Positions 7,445 to 16,106 of a stretch of 64,000 nt of DNA are shown one piece after another; position 1 is the first letter of the stretch, and every line of letters begins with the position of its first letter. Made by a program: the position numbers and the translations under genes. The stretch is taken from positions 5,022,001 to 5,086,000 of the forward strand of contig NZ_CP109090.1 of the NCBI RefSeq assembly GCF_035917575.1. Reading direction: 5' to 3'. The DNA is from Streptomyces sp. NBC_01788. Lineage in GTDB: Bacteria > Actinomycetota > Actinomycetes > Streptomycetales > Streptomycetaceae. The notes under the pieces are model-generated. The model was not told the DNA's origin and did not search any database. It saw only the letters and a program-made list of their open reading frames with translations.

Positions 7445-10400
7445 TCACAGATCCGTGTCCGGGAGCGGCACCTGCACCGTCCGCAGTGTTCCGTCGCCCA
7501 GATGCAGGAGCCCGCGGCCCGGCTGCGGCGCCTGGCCGACGACGCCCCGGGTCAGCTTCACCCCGATGACCTCTCCGTCGCTGAGCCCCTGCGGGGACAG
7601 CAGCATGCCGGTGCGGTTGCGTTTGACCTGCCCCATCCAGCCGGCCAGGCTCAGCGACAGCGACTCGGCGTTGCCGGCCGCCAGAACGCCCCACCCGGTC
7701 CCGGCCCCGCCCCGGGCGAGCAGGGCCAGATCGGCGTCGATCTCGGCGCCCATGAACAGTTCGGCGTCGTCCACGACGATCACCCCGTTCTCCTCCGGCA
7801 CATTGCCGAGCGCCGGACGGAACTCGTTGACCGGCACCTCCGCGTCGGTGATGACAGCGGCCACACCGGGGCGGCCCTGGAGCAGGCGCAGGGGCGAGCG
7901 GCGCGGAGCGAGAACGATCAGTCCGGCGCCCGCCGCCAGCAGCGAATGCGCGGCGGTCAGCAGCGCGGAGCTGCGGCCGGTGCGCGGCGGCCCGGCGATG
8001 ACGAAGGTCGGCACGTCCGCCAGATCGGGGCTGAGGGAGGTGAGGGTGTCACCGCCGACCGCCACCAGGGGCCGCGTCGGCCCGCCGTGGGAGTGCAGGG
8101 CCAGGGCGTCGGCGTAGCCGATGCGGTCGGGGAGGACGTCCAGGCGCAGCGGGAGCCGCTCCGCGGGCACCGCGGACTCCCGCTCGCTCAGCCGCCGGCC
8201 GAGGTCGGTGAGGACCTCGGCCTGCGCGGTGCCGGCCAGGTCCTCGCTCAGCACCGCGATCTGCACCTCGCTGAGGTCCTGCGGACGGATACCGCGCCCC
8301 GGCGGCAGGTCGGCGGGGGCGGACCTGGTCGGGATGCCGACGGTGGAGTAGTCCTGGCGGTCGTTGAGCCGCAGGACGATCTTGTCCTCGGTGGTGCCGG
8401 AGAACCGGCTGCCGCCGAGCACCCGGTCGCCGGCCAGGACGACATGCACACCGACACCCGCGCCGTCGCGCAGCAGGCGGACCAGACGCTCCATGTAGCT
8501 GCCGTTGTCGTAGGACGCGAACTCGCGCTCGAAGACCTCGAACCGGTCGACCATCAGCACGATGTGGGGCAGTCGCTCGCCGGGGTTCTGCGCCTTGCGC
8601 AGCTCGGTCAGGTCGGCGGTGCCGCGCGTCCCCAGGATGCTCTGCCGGGCGGTGAGTTCGGAGTTGAGCCGCTCAAGGAGCCGTCCGAGCCGCTCGGTCT
8701 GGTTGCGGTCGACGACGGCGCCGCAGTGCGGCAGCGCGGTCAGCGCGTTGAGCGCGCCGTTGCCGCAGTCGATGCCGTACAGGTGCACGTCGTCGGCGCC
8801 GTGCGCCTCGGCGAGTGCCGCGGCCAGGGTGCGCAGCGTCTGGGAGCGCCCGCTGCGGGGCGATCCGATGATGTGCAGATGGCCGGAGCGGTCGAGGTCG
8901 AACACCAGCGGCGCACGGGTCTGCTGCGCCGGCAGGTCGACCACGCCGTACTCCACGGCCGGCAGCGCCGGAGCGCGCTCGGCGGCGGGCGCGGGCGCGG
9001 CTTCCGGGGTCCGGGTGAGGAGGCCGGGCAGCGGCGGCAGCCACGGACTGGCCTGTCGGGGAATTCCGGCGAGCCGGGCCGCCTGGGCGACGGCGCCCGT
9101 CAGGACCGCGAGGTCGGTGACGGCCTCGGTCTGCGCGGGACGTGCACCGCCGCGGGCTCCGTCGCGCGGCAGCGGACCGCCGATCTCCTGCCAGGACACC
9201 GCCTCCGCCCGGATGACGGTCCGTGTGCCGTCGGCGGTGTGGCCGCCGGGCCGGCGCCCGCCGACCCGGCCGGACTGGAACGGCAGCAGGGCCGACGGTC
9301 CGAGCCGGGCGTAGGCGCGGCCCGGGTTCGCCGGAGAGATCTCCCCGGAGTCGGGCGCGTCGATGATGTCCCGGCTCTCGGTGGTGTCGGTGGTGCGCAG
9401 GGCGATCCGCAGGTTGGTGTTGGCGCGGATGTCCGGAGTGACGGCGCCGCCGGGCCGCTGCGTCGCCAGCACCAGGTGGATCCCCAGGGACCGGCCGCGC
9501 TGCGCGATGTTGACCAGGCCCGAGATGAAGTCGGGCAGTTCCCGCACCATGGAGGCGAATTCGTCGATGACCAGCATCAGCCGCGGCAGGGGCGGCAGTA
9601 CGTCGCCGCCGCGGGACCGCTTGTCGAGGTAGTCCTCGATGTCCTTGGCGCCCGCCTGGGCCAGCTGTGTCTCCCGGCGCCGCAGCTCGGCCCCGAGGGA
9701 CACCAGGGCCCGCTCCACCAGGTGGGTGTCGAGGTCGGTGACCGTGCCGACGGTGTGGGGCAGATCGGCGCACTCGGCGAAGGCGCTGCCGCCCTTGTAG
9801 TCGACCAGGACGAAGGTCATCTCGTCGGGACGGTTGACCACCGCCAGTGTGGCGACCAGGGTCTGCAGCAGTTCCGACTTGCCGGAACCGGTCGTCCCCG
9901 CGATCAGTGCGTGCGGGCCGTCCCGCACGAGGTCGACGGCGAACGGCCCGTCGTATCCGGTGCCCAGGACGGCCATGGTGCTGCGGCCGCCGAGCGACCA
10001 GCCGGCCACCACGGCCTCGGCCGTCGGCGGCTCGATGTCCAGCAGCTCCAGGAGACGTACCGAGCCGGGCAGGGTGCTCTCGTCGCTGTCACCGACGCCA
10101 CGCAGCGGAGCCAGGGCGCGCCCGAAGTGCTCGTACCAGCCGGCCTCCGGCGAGTCGGTGCGCACCCCCTCCAGCCCCGCACCCGCACCGGTGCGGACCT
10201 TGGAGGCCGTGGTGGCGCCCGCCTCAGTGACCACGACCGCGCCGCACTCCTCGGGCAGGAGCCGTTCCTCGCGGTCGATGCAGAGGGTGTGGACGCCCAC
10301 CGACGGTCCGTCGCGCAGCAGGGCGATGACACCGGGAAGAGAACGAGCGCGGCGGGCCTGCTCCAGGACGACCAGGATGTCCGGGTAGCCGTTCGCGCCG

Positions 10401-11848
10401 CCCCGGGTCAGATCGGGTCCGGCCCCGATACGGGAGGCGACGATCTGCCCGAGCTCGCCGATGCGGCGGGCCAGGGAGTGGGCGGTGCTGCCCAGCAGGG
10501 CGTAGGCGTCCTCCCCCTGTGCCTGGGTGTGCGGCAGCCAGCGCGTCCACGACCAGTCCTGCTCGCCGTCCGGTCCCGCGAGCACCACGATCCGCAGATC
10601 GGCGGGGCTGTGCAGGGCGGCGGCCTGGGCCGTCATCCACCCGGCCAGCCGGGCCGCTCCCGTGCCGGCGATCCCGGCCACGCCGACGCGGCGCAGCGAT
10701 GTGGCGACGGGCACCTGGTTCAGCTGCGGCACGGTGGTGCGCCGGTGCTCGTCCTGCGTGGGATCGTCGACGCTCGACGACGAGGGAAGATCGGCCGTGC
10801 CGACCCGTACGGACAGGAAGTCGGGGTCCTGCCAGCGCCGCTCCCACAGTCGTTCCGAGGGCTGGGCGGCCATCTGCAGCAGGGCCGCGGGGTCCGGCAG
10901 GGACAGGCGCAGGTTGTGCTGTTCCTCGATGACGGCCTGGTCGACGTCCGCGCGCACCCGCACCAGAGTCTGCTCGTACTCCTCTTTTTTCTCCAGGTAC
11001 TTGAGCATCGCCTGCTTGCGGCCGCCGAACTGGGTGATCAGCGCGGCGATCGGCGAGAGCAGGGCGATGAAGACGAAGGACCAGCGCTGGGTGACGAAGA
11101 TGGCGATCATGGCGCTGCCCGCTGGGAGCAGAAGGATCGGCAGCAACGGGATGGGCCGCTTGTCCGGCTTCGCCGGTGGTGCAGGGAGCCGGAACTTCGC
11201 GCCTGCCGCCGGCGGCAGGAAGCGAGGCGGCCGGTTGAACTCCAGGCCCAGTCCGTCCTGGGCCGGCGTCAGCGGCGCCCGGGAGTCCTGACGTGATGTC
11301 AGCTCCAGTAGGATGTCACCGACGGTGAGCTGGCTGCCCTCCTGCCACGGCGAGGGAGCCGTCGCGCTCCTGCCGTCGACGAGTGCCATGTCGGCCCTGA
11401 GCAGCTCGGCGCTTCCGTCGAGCCGGACCCGTACCCGGGCCGCGAGCGTGGGTGCCGTCCCGGCCAGTCTGATCCGGCAGGACGGACCGCTGCCGATGTC
11501 GTAGTCGCCGGGCACCAGACGGAAGACGGTCCCCGCCCCCGGACCCGAGACCACCCGGACCTCGCTGTGGCCCTCGGCCTCGGGCTCCTGGGGAACGGGG
11601 GTTCCGAGTCCGAGGTCCATGCCGTCCCGCACACCGGCCGTCTGGAGGGTGGCCTGCGGGTCGACGGGCGTGGAGCCGATGTAGAGAGCAGGCTCCGGCG
11701 CCCCCGCCCCGTCGGCCTGCGCATGGCCGACGGCACGGGCCAGCTCGGCCGCGAACCTGCCCGCCTGCGCGGAAGGCTCGGTGTCGACGACGACGGTGGT
11801 GGACACCCCCTCGATCCGCGGGTCACGAACACTGACGGTCAATCGCAC
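7445..11848 (-). CDS. EssC/EccC-like type VII secretion ATPase with FHA N-terminus
   Basis: A 1467-residue motor protein. Residues 1-85 look ubiquitin- or FHA-like. Residues about 95-183 form an FHA domain (YDIGSGPSCRIRLAG). Two membrane helices lie at about 233-275. Three FtsK/SpoIIIE-type domains follow. Domain 1 has a perfect Walker A (GTTGSGKSE, 651-659) and Walker B (LMLVIDE, 757-763). Domains 2 and 3 have Arg in place of the Walker A Lys (GSPRSGRSQ at 995, GPPRTGRSS at 1286). Their Walker B motifs are weak (IVLMVDRFE, GVIVVDDAE). The FHA-plus-three-ATPase layout is like Firmicutes EssC rather than mycobacterial EccC. GTG start with GAGAAGGA upstream. The gene is third in a minus-strand series after the substrate-like and WXG100 genes. 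It likely drives export of WXG100 proteins and larger substrates across the membrane. Confidence 0.92.
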   Translation of the reverse strand: MRLTVSVRDPRIEGVSTTVVVDTEPSAQAGRFAAELARAVGHAQADGAGAPEPALYIGSTPVDPQATLQTAGVRDGMDLGLGTPVPQEPEAEGHSEVRVVSGPGAGTVFRLVPGDYDIGSGPSCRIRLAGTAPTLAARVRVRLDGSAELLRADMALVDGRSATAPSPWQEGSQLTVGDILLELTSRQDSRAPLTPAQDGLGLEFNRPPRFLPPAAGAKFRLPAPPAKPDKRPIPLLPILLLPAGSAMIAIFVTQRWSFVFIALLSPIAALITQFGGRKQAMLKYLEKKEEYEQTLVRVRADVDQAVIEEQHNLRLSLPDPAALLQMAAQPSERLWERRWQDPDFLSVRVGTADLPSSSSVDDPTQDEHRRTTVPQLNQVPVATSLRRVGVAGIAGTGAARLAGWMTAQAAALHSPADLRIVVLAGPDGEQDWSWTRWLPHTQAQGEDAYALLGSTAHSLARRIGELGQIVASRIGAGPDLTRGGANGYPDILVVLEQARRARSLPGVIALLRDGPSVGVHTLCIDREERLLPEECGAVVVTEAGATTASKVRTGAGAGLEGVRTDSPEAGWYEHFGRALAPLRGVGDSDESTLPGSVRLLELLDIEPPTAEAVVAGWSLGGRSTMAVLGTGYDGPFAVDLVRDGPHALIAGTTGSGKSELLQTLVATLAVVNRPDEMTFVLVDYKGGSAFAECADLPHTVGTVTDLDTHLVERALVSLGAELRRRETQLAQAGAKDIEDYLDKRSRGGDVLPPLPRLMLVIDEFASMVRELPDFISGLVNIAQRGRSLGIHLVLATQRPGGAVTPDIRANTNLRIALRTTDTTESRDIIDAPDSGEISPANPGRAYARLGPSALLPFQSGRVGGRRPGGHTADGTRTVIRAEAVSWQEIGGPLPRDGARGGARPAQTEAVTDLAVLTGAVAQAARLAGIPRQASPWLPPLPGLLTRTPEAAPAPAAERAPALPAVEYGVVDLPAQQTRAPLVFDLDRSGHLHIIGSPRSGRSQTLRTLAAALAEAHGADDVHLYGIDCGNGALNALTALPHCGAVVDRNQTERLGRLLERLNSELTARQSILGTRGTADLTELRKAQNPGERLPHIVLMVDRFEVFEREFASYDNGSYMERLVRLLRDGAGVGVHVVLAGDRVLGGSRFSGTTEDKIVLRLNDRQDYSTVGIPTRSAPADLPPGRGIRPQDLSEVQIAVLSEDLAGTAQAEVLTDLGRRLSERESAVPAERLPLRLDVLPDRIGYADALALHSHGGPTRPLVAVGGDTLTSLSPDLADVPTFVIAGPPRTGRSSALLTAAHSLLAAGAGLIVLAPRRSPLRLLQGRPGVAAVITDAEVPVNEFRPALGNVPEENGVIVVDDAELFMGAEIDADLALLARGGAGTGWGVLAAGNAESLSLSLAGWMGQVKRNRTGMLLSPQGLSDGEVIGVKLTRGVVGQAPQPGRGLLHLGDGTLRTVQVPLPDTDL

Positions 11849-11915
11849 TGCTCATCGTCCTTCTCGTGGGGGGTGGGTGTCTTCACTGCGCCTCGACACC
11901 GAGCGGGCCGCGGGG

Positions 11916-12209
11916 TCAGCCGAGGTTGGAGCCGAGCTGGTCGTCGGTCTGCGAGAACGCGTCGCCGACGGCCTTCACGTACTGGCCGATCCCCTGCAGG
12001 CCCTGGTTGACCTGGTCGAACCCCTTGGCGAACTCGTCGAAGAACGGGGAGAACTTCTGCTGGGCGGCGGGCGTGCTGTAGCCGTTGGCCAGCAGGTTGG
12101 AGATCTTCCCCTTGACCTCGGCGAGCTTGTCCTGCAGCTGCGCGAAGTCATTGAGGAGGGCCTGCGAAGTCGAGGCGGTCTCGTCGGAGTTGACGTTGTA
12201 GGAAGGCAT
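11916..12209 (-). CDS. WXG100-family ESX protein (EsxA-like)
   Basis: A 97-residue helical protein: MPSYNVNSDETASTSQALLN, helix 1 to about 45, a turn NGYSTPAA where the WxG sits in relatives, and helix 2 from about 52. The Trp-Xaa-Gly itself is replaced by NGY. Near the C-terminus FSQTDDQLGSNL resembles the hydrophobic-plus-acidic secretion tail of the family. The start has GGAGTACTTCC upstream. It lies 67 bases before the ATPase gene and about 120 bases after the large substrate-like gene, which suggests an operon. WXG100 proteins are exported as dimers and often escort larger substrates. Confidence 0.9.
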   Translation of the reverse strand: MPSYNVNSDETASTSQALLNDFAQLQDKLAEVKGKISNLLANGYSTPAAQQKFSPFFDEFAKGFDQVNQGLQGIGQYVKAVGDAFSQTDDQLGSNLG

Positions 12210-12329
12210 GGAAGTACTCCTTGCTGGTCGGTTCCGTCCATCCGTTCATGGATGGAGTTCTGTGAGGGCCAGGGCAGAGGGCCGAGGGCGCATCGGGCCG
12301 GGCCGGTCCGAGGGCGGCCCGGCCCGGTG

Positions 12330-14339
12330 CTACTGGCCGCCGTTGCCGGTCGGCTCATCGGGACTGGTCGGTGCCGTGACGAACCCGCTGCTGTCCGGTG
12401 AGGACGAGGTATCGGCGCCGCGGGCCGGTGGGGTGTCGGGGATGGTGAGCGGCGGGAGCGGGGGACGCCCGCCCGGTTGGCCGCCGTCCGGCGTGGTGGG
12501 TGATGGGGGCAGTGGCACGTCTGCCGGGTTCACGCCGGTGGGTCGTGGGGTGGTGGGTGAGGCGGGCAGTGGGACATCTGCGGGGTTCACGCCGGAGGTG
12601 GGTGACGTGGGCAGTGGCACGTCTGCCGGGTTCACGCCGGTGGGTCGTGGGGTGGTGGGTGAGGCGGGCAATGGGACATCCGCGGGGTTCACGCCGTTGG
12701 TGGGTGAGGCGGGCAGTGGGACATCCGCCGGGTTCACGCCCGTGGGTCGCGGCGTTGTGGGGGATGCGGGCAGCGGCACGCCCGCCGGGTTCACGCCGTT
12801 GGTGGGTGACGTGGGCAGTGGCACATCCGCCGGGTTCACGCCCGTGGGTCGCGGCGTCGTGGGCGACGTGGGCAGCGGCACGCCCGCCGGGGCGATGGGC
12901 GGCGTGGTGCCGGGCCGGACGTTGCCCTTGATCGGGATCTTGGCCGTCACGCCGTCGACCACGCGGCCCAGGCCCGCCTTGCCGACCGGTCCCACGCCCA
13001 GCGTGGGGGCCGAGTTGGCGATCTCACCGGCCGCGACCTCGTTGGGATCGCCGCCCTGGGCGATCCCGACACCGATCTTGGCGCCGAGCGTGGCGCCTTC
13101 CTCGACGAAGTTGCCGACCTGGTCGGAGGCCCGCTTTCCGACGCTGTCGCCCAGTGCCGGAGCGGTGGTGTCCCCGAAACGGCCGCCGGCGCCGTCCCTG
13201 ACCGGCGGGTTCCCCCTGGCCGAGCCGATTTTGCCGATGCCTCCCTTGAAGACGGCTCCCGCCACGGCCCCCGCCGCGGCTCCGGCGAAGACCCCGGCCG
13301 CGGTGATCTCGTCGTGGTTCGCCGCCTTGGCGGCTGTTTCCAGGGCGGAGTTCTTCAGGAAGCCGCCGCCGGCCTCCGCGGCCGCCTTGCCCACCGACGT
13401 GTCGAGGATCCCGCTGATGGCCTTGTTGTTGGCGAGCGACTCGGTGACCTTGGTAATGGTTCCGGTGGTCTTGGTGATCACGCTGGATCCCTTGATCGCG
13501 GCCACCGCGGCGGGGGCGATGGCTTCCACCGCCCTGCCCCCCAGCTTCAGCAGGGAGCCGCCGGGGACGATGCCGAGCAGGCCGACGACGAAGTCACCCG
13601 CTTTGATACCGCCGGTCTGACTTGCGACGACTTGGTTGAAGACGAAGAGTGCCCCGCCGAGCAACGCGCCCACCACCGGGAAGAACACCGCCACCACGGC
13701 GATCAGAGCGGCGAGCAGGATCTGGACGAAGGGGAAGTCCCTGAAGAAGTCGGCGATCTTCTGGAAGATGTTCCGCTCCGGAATCGCCTCCCTCGCCGCC
13801 CGGTCCAGCACGTCGGCGCACTCCCGCTGGGCGCTCTGCCGCATCGCCTTGGCCTGCTCGGCCAGGCTCCTGGCCGCGCTCATCCCGCCTTTGCCGGAGT
13901 CGATGGAGTCCTGGACCCGGCGGGCCTCGGCCTTCTCCTCGTCCGTGGGTTCGGCACCCAGTTCCCTGGGCGCCTGGTTCGCCTGCGGTGCGGCGGCCCG
14001 CGCCTGGTCGACCGCCCGGTCGAAGGTGTCCTGGGCCTCCTGCAGACGCGGGATGTAGTCGCTGTAGGCCTGGGCCGCGTCGTGATAGGAGGTCATCGTC
14101 TTGGTCAGCTTGTTCGGGAGATCGTCGCCGATCTTCTCCTTCAGCTTGTCCATGGCCGAACCCCGGCCCTGCGCGATCGTGCCGTCCCTCTTCAGCACGT
14201 TCAGCGCCTTCTCCGCGGCGTCTCCGACGTCCCGGTACCGCTGCATGACGGCCTGGATCAGGTCCGGGTCGCCAGGCGTCGGATCCCCGTTCATCCCGAC
14301 GATCTGGAAGTCCTCGGAACTCGCGTGCCGACGTGCCAT
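12330..14339 (-). CDS. Large T7SS-signal protein with Pro-rich repeat tail
   Basis: A 669-residue protein from the ATG at 14339, which sits 5 bases after GGGGGA. An ATG 6 bases upstream is possible. Residues 1-120 match the putative T7SS-signal domain of large actinobacterial substrates: GDPDLIQAVMQRYRDVGDAA, then LPNKLTKTMTSYHDAAQAYS. A coiled helical region follows to about 195. Residues about 202-240 are strongly hydrophobic (QILLAALIAVVAVFFPVVGA). Residues 245-475 are Gly/Ala-rich and glycine-zipper-like (AGVFAGAAAGAVAGAVF), as in many polymorphic toxins before the toxin domain. The end is not a known toxin domain but eight Pro-rich repeats (484-617) and a Ser/Pro tail. It may be a secreted structural or surface protein, or a toxin scaffold whose toxin part was lost. 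First gene of the ATPase operon. Confidence 0.82.
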   Translation of the reverse strand: MARRHASSEDFQIVGMNGDPTPGDPDLIQAVMQRYRDVGDAAEKALNVLKRDGTIAQGRGSAMDKLKEKIGDDLPNKLTKTMTSYHDAAQAYSDYIPRLQEAQDTFDRAVDQARAAAPQANQAPRELGAEPTDEEKAEARRVQDSIDSGKGGMSAARSLAEQAKAMRQSAQRECADVLDRAAREAIPERNIFQKIADFFRDFPFVQILLAALIAVVAVFFPVVGALLGGALFVFNQVVASQTGGIKAGDFVVGLLGIVPGGSLLKLGGRAVEAIAPAAVAAIKGSSVITKTTGTITKVTESLANNKAISGILDTSVGKAAAEAGGGFLKNSALETAAKAANHDEITAAGVFAGAAAGAVAGAVFKGGIGKIGSARGNPPVRDGAGGRFGDTTAPALGDSVGKRASDQVGNFVEEGATLGAKIGVGIAQGGDPNEVAAGEIANSAPTLGVGPVGKAGLGRVVDGVTAKIPIKGNVRPGTTPPIAPAGVPLPTSPTTPRPTGVNPADVPLPTSPTNGVNPAGVPLPASPTTPRPTGVNPADVPLPASPTNGVNPADVPLPASPTTPRPTGVNPADVPLPTSPTSGVNPADVPLPASPTTPRPTGVNPADVPLPPSPTTPDGGQPGGRPPLPPLTIPDTPPARGADTSSSPDSSGFVTAPTSPDEPTGNGGQ
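12489..12890 (-). repeat. In-frame 102-bp tandem repeat coding Pro-rich units
   Basis: Two related units alternate: a 19-residue one (GVNPADVPLPASPTTPRPT) and a 15-residue one (GVNPADVPLPTSPTN). Together they make a 34-residue, 102-base period, with eight units in all. The copies differ at only a few positions, so the array is probably young and prone to length change. Confidence 0.85.
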
Positions 14340-14538
14340 GTTCATCCCCCGTGCGCGGTGCCCCTCAGGTGCAGTCGCCAGATACACGGGCTCGGGCTTC
14401 CCAAGGGTTCACATCTTCTTCGAACGCTTTCACCGCCCGGCTCCGTGTAGACGGTGGAGCGCGTCGGCGGACAGCGGCAGGGCCTTCCCCGCACGGCCCG
14501 CGGAACGCTCCCAGCAGCCCGGAGGAGTAGCAGACGAC

Positions 14539-15990
14539 ATGGCGGACCCCATGACCGACGACACCGGCGCCGTGCCTCGGCACCGGCCGAGAGCCACCGC
14601 GCCCCACCGCACGCCGCACACCGTGCTGCGCTTCCTCGCGGCCGTGGTGATGGCCTGCCTGGCCGCACTGGGCGCGGCCTCGTCCGCGGCCGCCGCGGAG
14701 GGCGACGATCTGATCAAGGTGTTCGTGGTCCAGGACCCCGCGCAGTCCGGTGGGCAGCTCGCCACCCTGGAGTCGATCGCCGCCGGCACCCTGGGCGACG
14801 CCTCGCGTGCGGGGGAGATCCTGAACCTCAACCGCGGTCTGCGGCAGAAGGACGGCGGGGCGCTGAACGCTCCCGAGGAGCAGCTGCATCCCGGCTGGAT
14901 CCTGCGGCTGCCACCGGATGCCTCGGGGCCCGGCGTGCAGCTGGCGAGGGAGACCGGGAACGCGAACGACACGTCCACGGACCCGAACGGCGCGGCGGGC
15001 GACGCCGGAGCGGCCACCGGCGGATCCACCGTGTTCGCCATTCCCCTGGCCGCGGCGGTGGCCGCGGTCGTGGCCCTCCTGATGGCCCTGGTGACCGCGA
15101 TCATCGTGAGCAGGAAGAAGGCACGCGCCGTGTACGCCGCGGGGATGCGTGTGGTGCGAAAGCTGGGGGCCCCTGCCAGGCGGCGGCGCCGGCTGATGCT
15201 GCGACGCGCGACGGGCCGGCGGTTCGCGGCAGACGCCGACTCCGTACGGCGTGCCTACGGCGCCCTCGGAGAACTCTCCGCCGGCGGGGGGCGGCCGGAG
15301 ACGCCGGTGCACGGGCTGCGCGTCGACGACGGCGGTGTCACGGTGTGGCTGCCGTCCTCCTCCGCGGTCGACGCCCCCTGGCAGAACATCGACGGCACCC
15401 GGTGGCGCCGTACCGCCGCCGCTGTCGGCTGGATGACCCCGGCCGGCGGCGACGGAGCCACGACCTCATGGGCGGCCGTCACCGCCGCGTGTCTGGTGCG
15501 GGTGGGGACCGACACCGACGGCGAACCGGTGTTCGTGGACCTCAGCCGTCTGGACGGTGTCCTCAGTGTGACGGGCGATCAGGCCGTGGCGCGCGACGTG
15601 GTGCAGAACCTGCTGGCGGAGATCGCCCGCAGCAGGCCGGACACCCCGGTGACCGTCCTCGGCGGCAGGGACGGCGCCGACGCGCTCGCCCTGCCGGGAG
15701 CTCTGCAACGGCTCCCCCGGGTCGAAGCACCGGCGGCGGCTCCCGCGACCGGTGGCGGCACCACCCGCGCCGCCGCCTCACGGCACCCGGTCAAGGGGCT
15801 GGTGGTCCTGGCGGGCACCCCCACGGAGCGGGAGACCGCCGAGCTGACCGCGCTGTGCGGACCGGGCGGTGCGGGCTGGACGGGACTCGTCTCCGGCGAG
15901 GTGGACGGCGCGCACTGGCGTTGGAACACGGACGCCGACGGCCATGTGGACATTCCGGTGCTGGACGTGCGGCTCACCGTTCCGGCGTGA
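14539..15990 (+). CDS. Membrane protein with LysM-like domain, T7SS-associated
   Basis: A 483-residue protein. An N-terminal signal or anchor (TVLRFLAAVVMACLAALGAA) is followed by a domain reading ESIAAGTLGDASRAGEILNL, then NRGLRQKDG and HPGWILRLP. That pattern matches the LysM-like fold (Ser-Ile-Ala, Glu-Ile-Leu, Leu-Asn, Pro-Gly-Trp-x-Leu-x-Leu-Pro). A transmembrane helix at about 174-192 (FAIPLAAAVAAVVALLMAL) is followed by a basic stretch and a cytoplasmic part of about 280 residues of unknown fold. The ATG has GGAGGAG 11 bases upstream. It is divergent from the T7SS-signal gene and separated by 199 bases. Topology resembles that of T7SS membrane subunits, with a periplasmic binding domain and a cytosolic region, but it is not recognisably EccB, EccE, EssA or EssB. 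Confidence 0.78.
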   Translation: MADPMTDDTGAVPRHRPRATAPHRTPHTVLRFLAAVVMACLAALGAASSAAAAEGDDLIKVFVVQDPAQSGGQLATLESIAAGTLGDASRAGEILNLNRGLRQKDGGALNAPEEQLHPGWILRLPPDASGPGVQLARETGNANDTSTDPNGAAGDAGAATGGSTVFAIPLAAAVAAVVALLMALVTAIIVSRKKARAVYAAGMRVVRKLGAPARRRRRLMLRRATGRRFAADADSVRRAYGALGELSAGGGRPETPVHGLRVDDGGVTVWLPSSSAVDAPWQNIDGTRWRRTAAAVGWMTPAGGDGATTSWAAVTAACLVRVGTDTDGEPVFVDLSRLDGVLSVTGDQAVARDVVQNLLAEIARSRPDTPVTVLGGRDGADALALPGALQRLPRVEAPAAAPATGGGTTRAAASRHPVKGLVVLAGTPTERETAELTALCGPGGAGWTGLVSGEVDGAHWRWNTDADGHVDIPVLDVRLTVPA

Positions 15991-16106
15991 AGAGGAACCC
16001 CATGACCCCTGTCGACGGGCGGCCGGTACCCGCCGCGCGCCGGCCGGTGACCGGCACCCGGCGCGTCACGTTCACGGCCGGCGGGGGCCCGGCCGTGAGG
16101 ACGGGC

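Noticed and set aside
7337..11296. Very long plus-strand open frame (1319 codons) opposite the secretion ATPase gene
   Set aside because: It is the shadow of the high-GC minus-strand gene. Its composition is Arg/Gly/Gln-rich with no domain, and the opposite strand has a clear protein.
15987..16106. Short frame after the LysM-like gene
   Set aside because: Too short, Arg/Pro-rich, and it runs into the convergent sigma factor gene.
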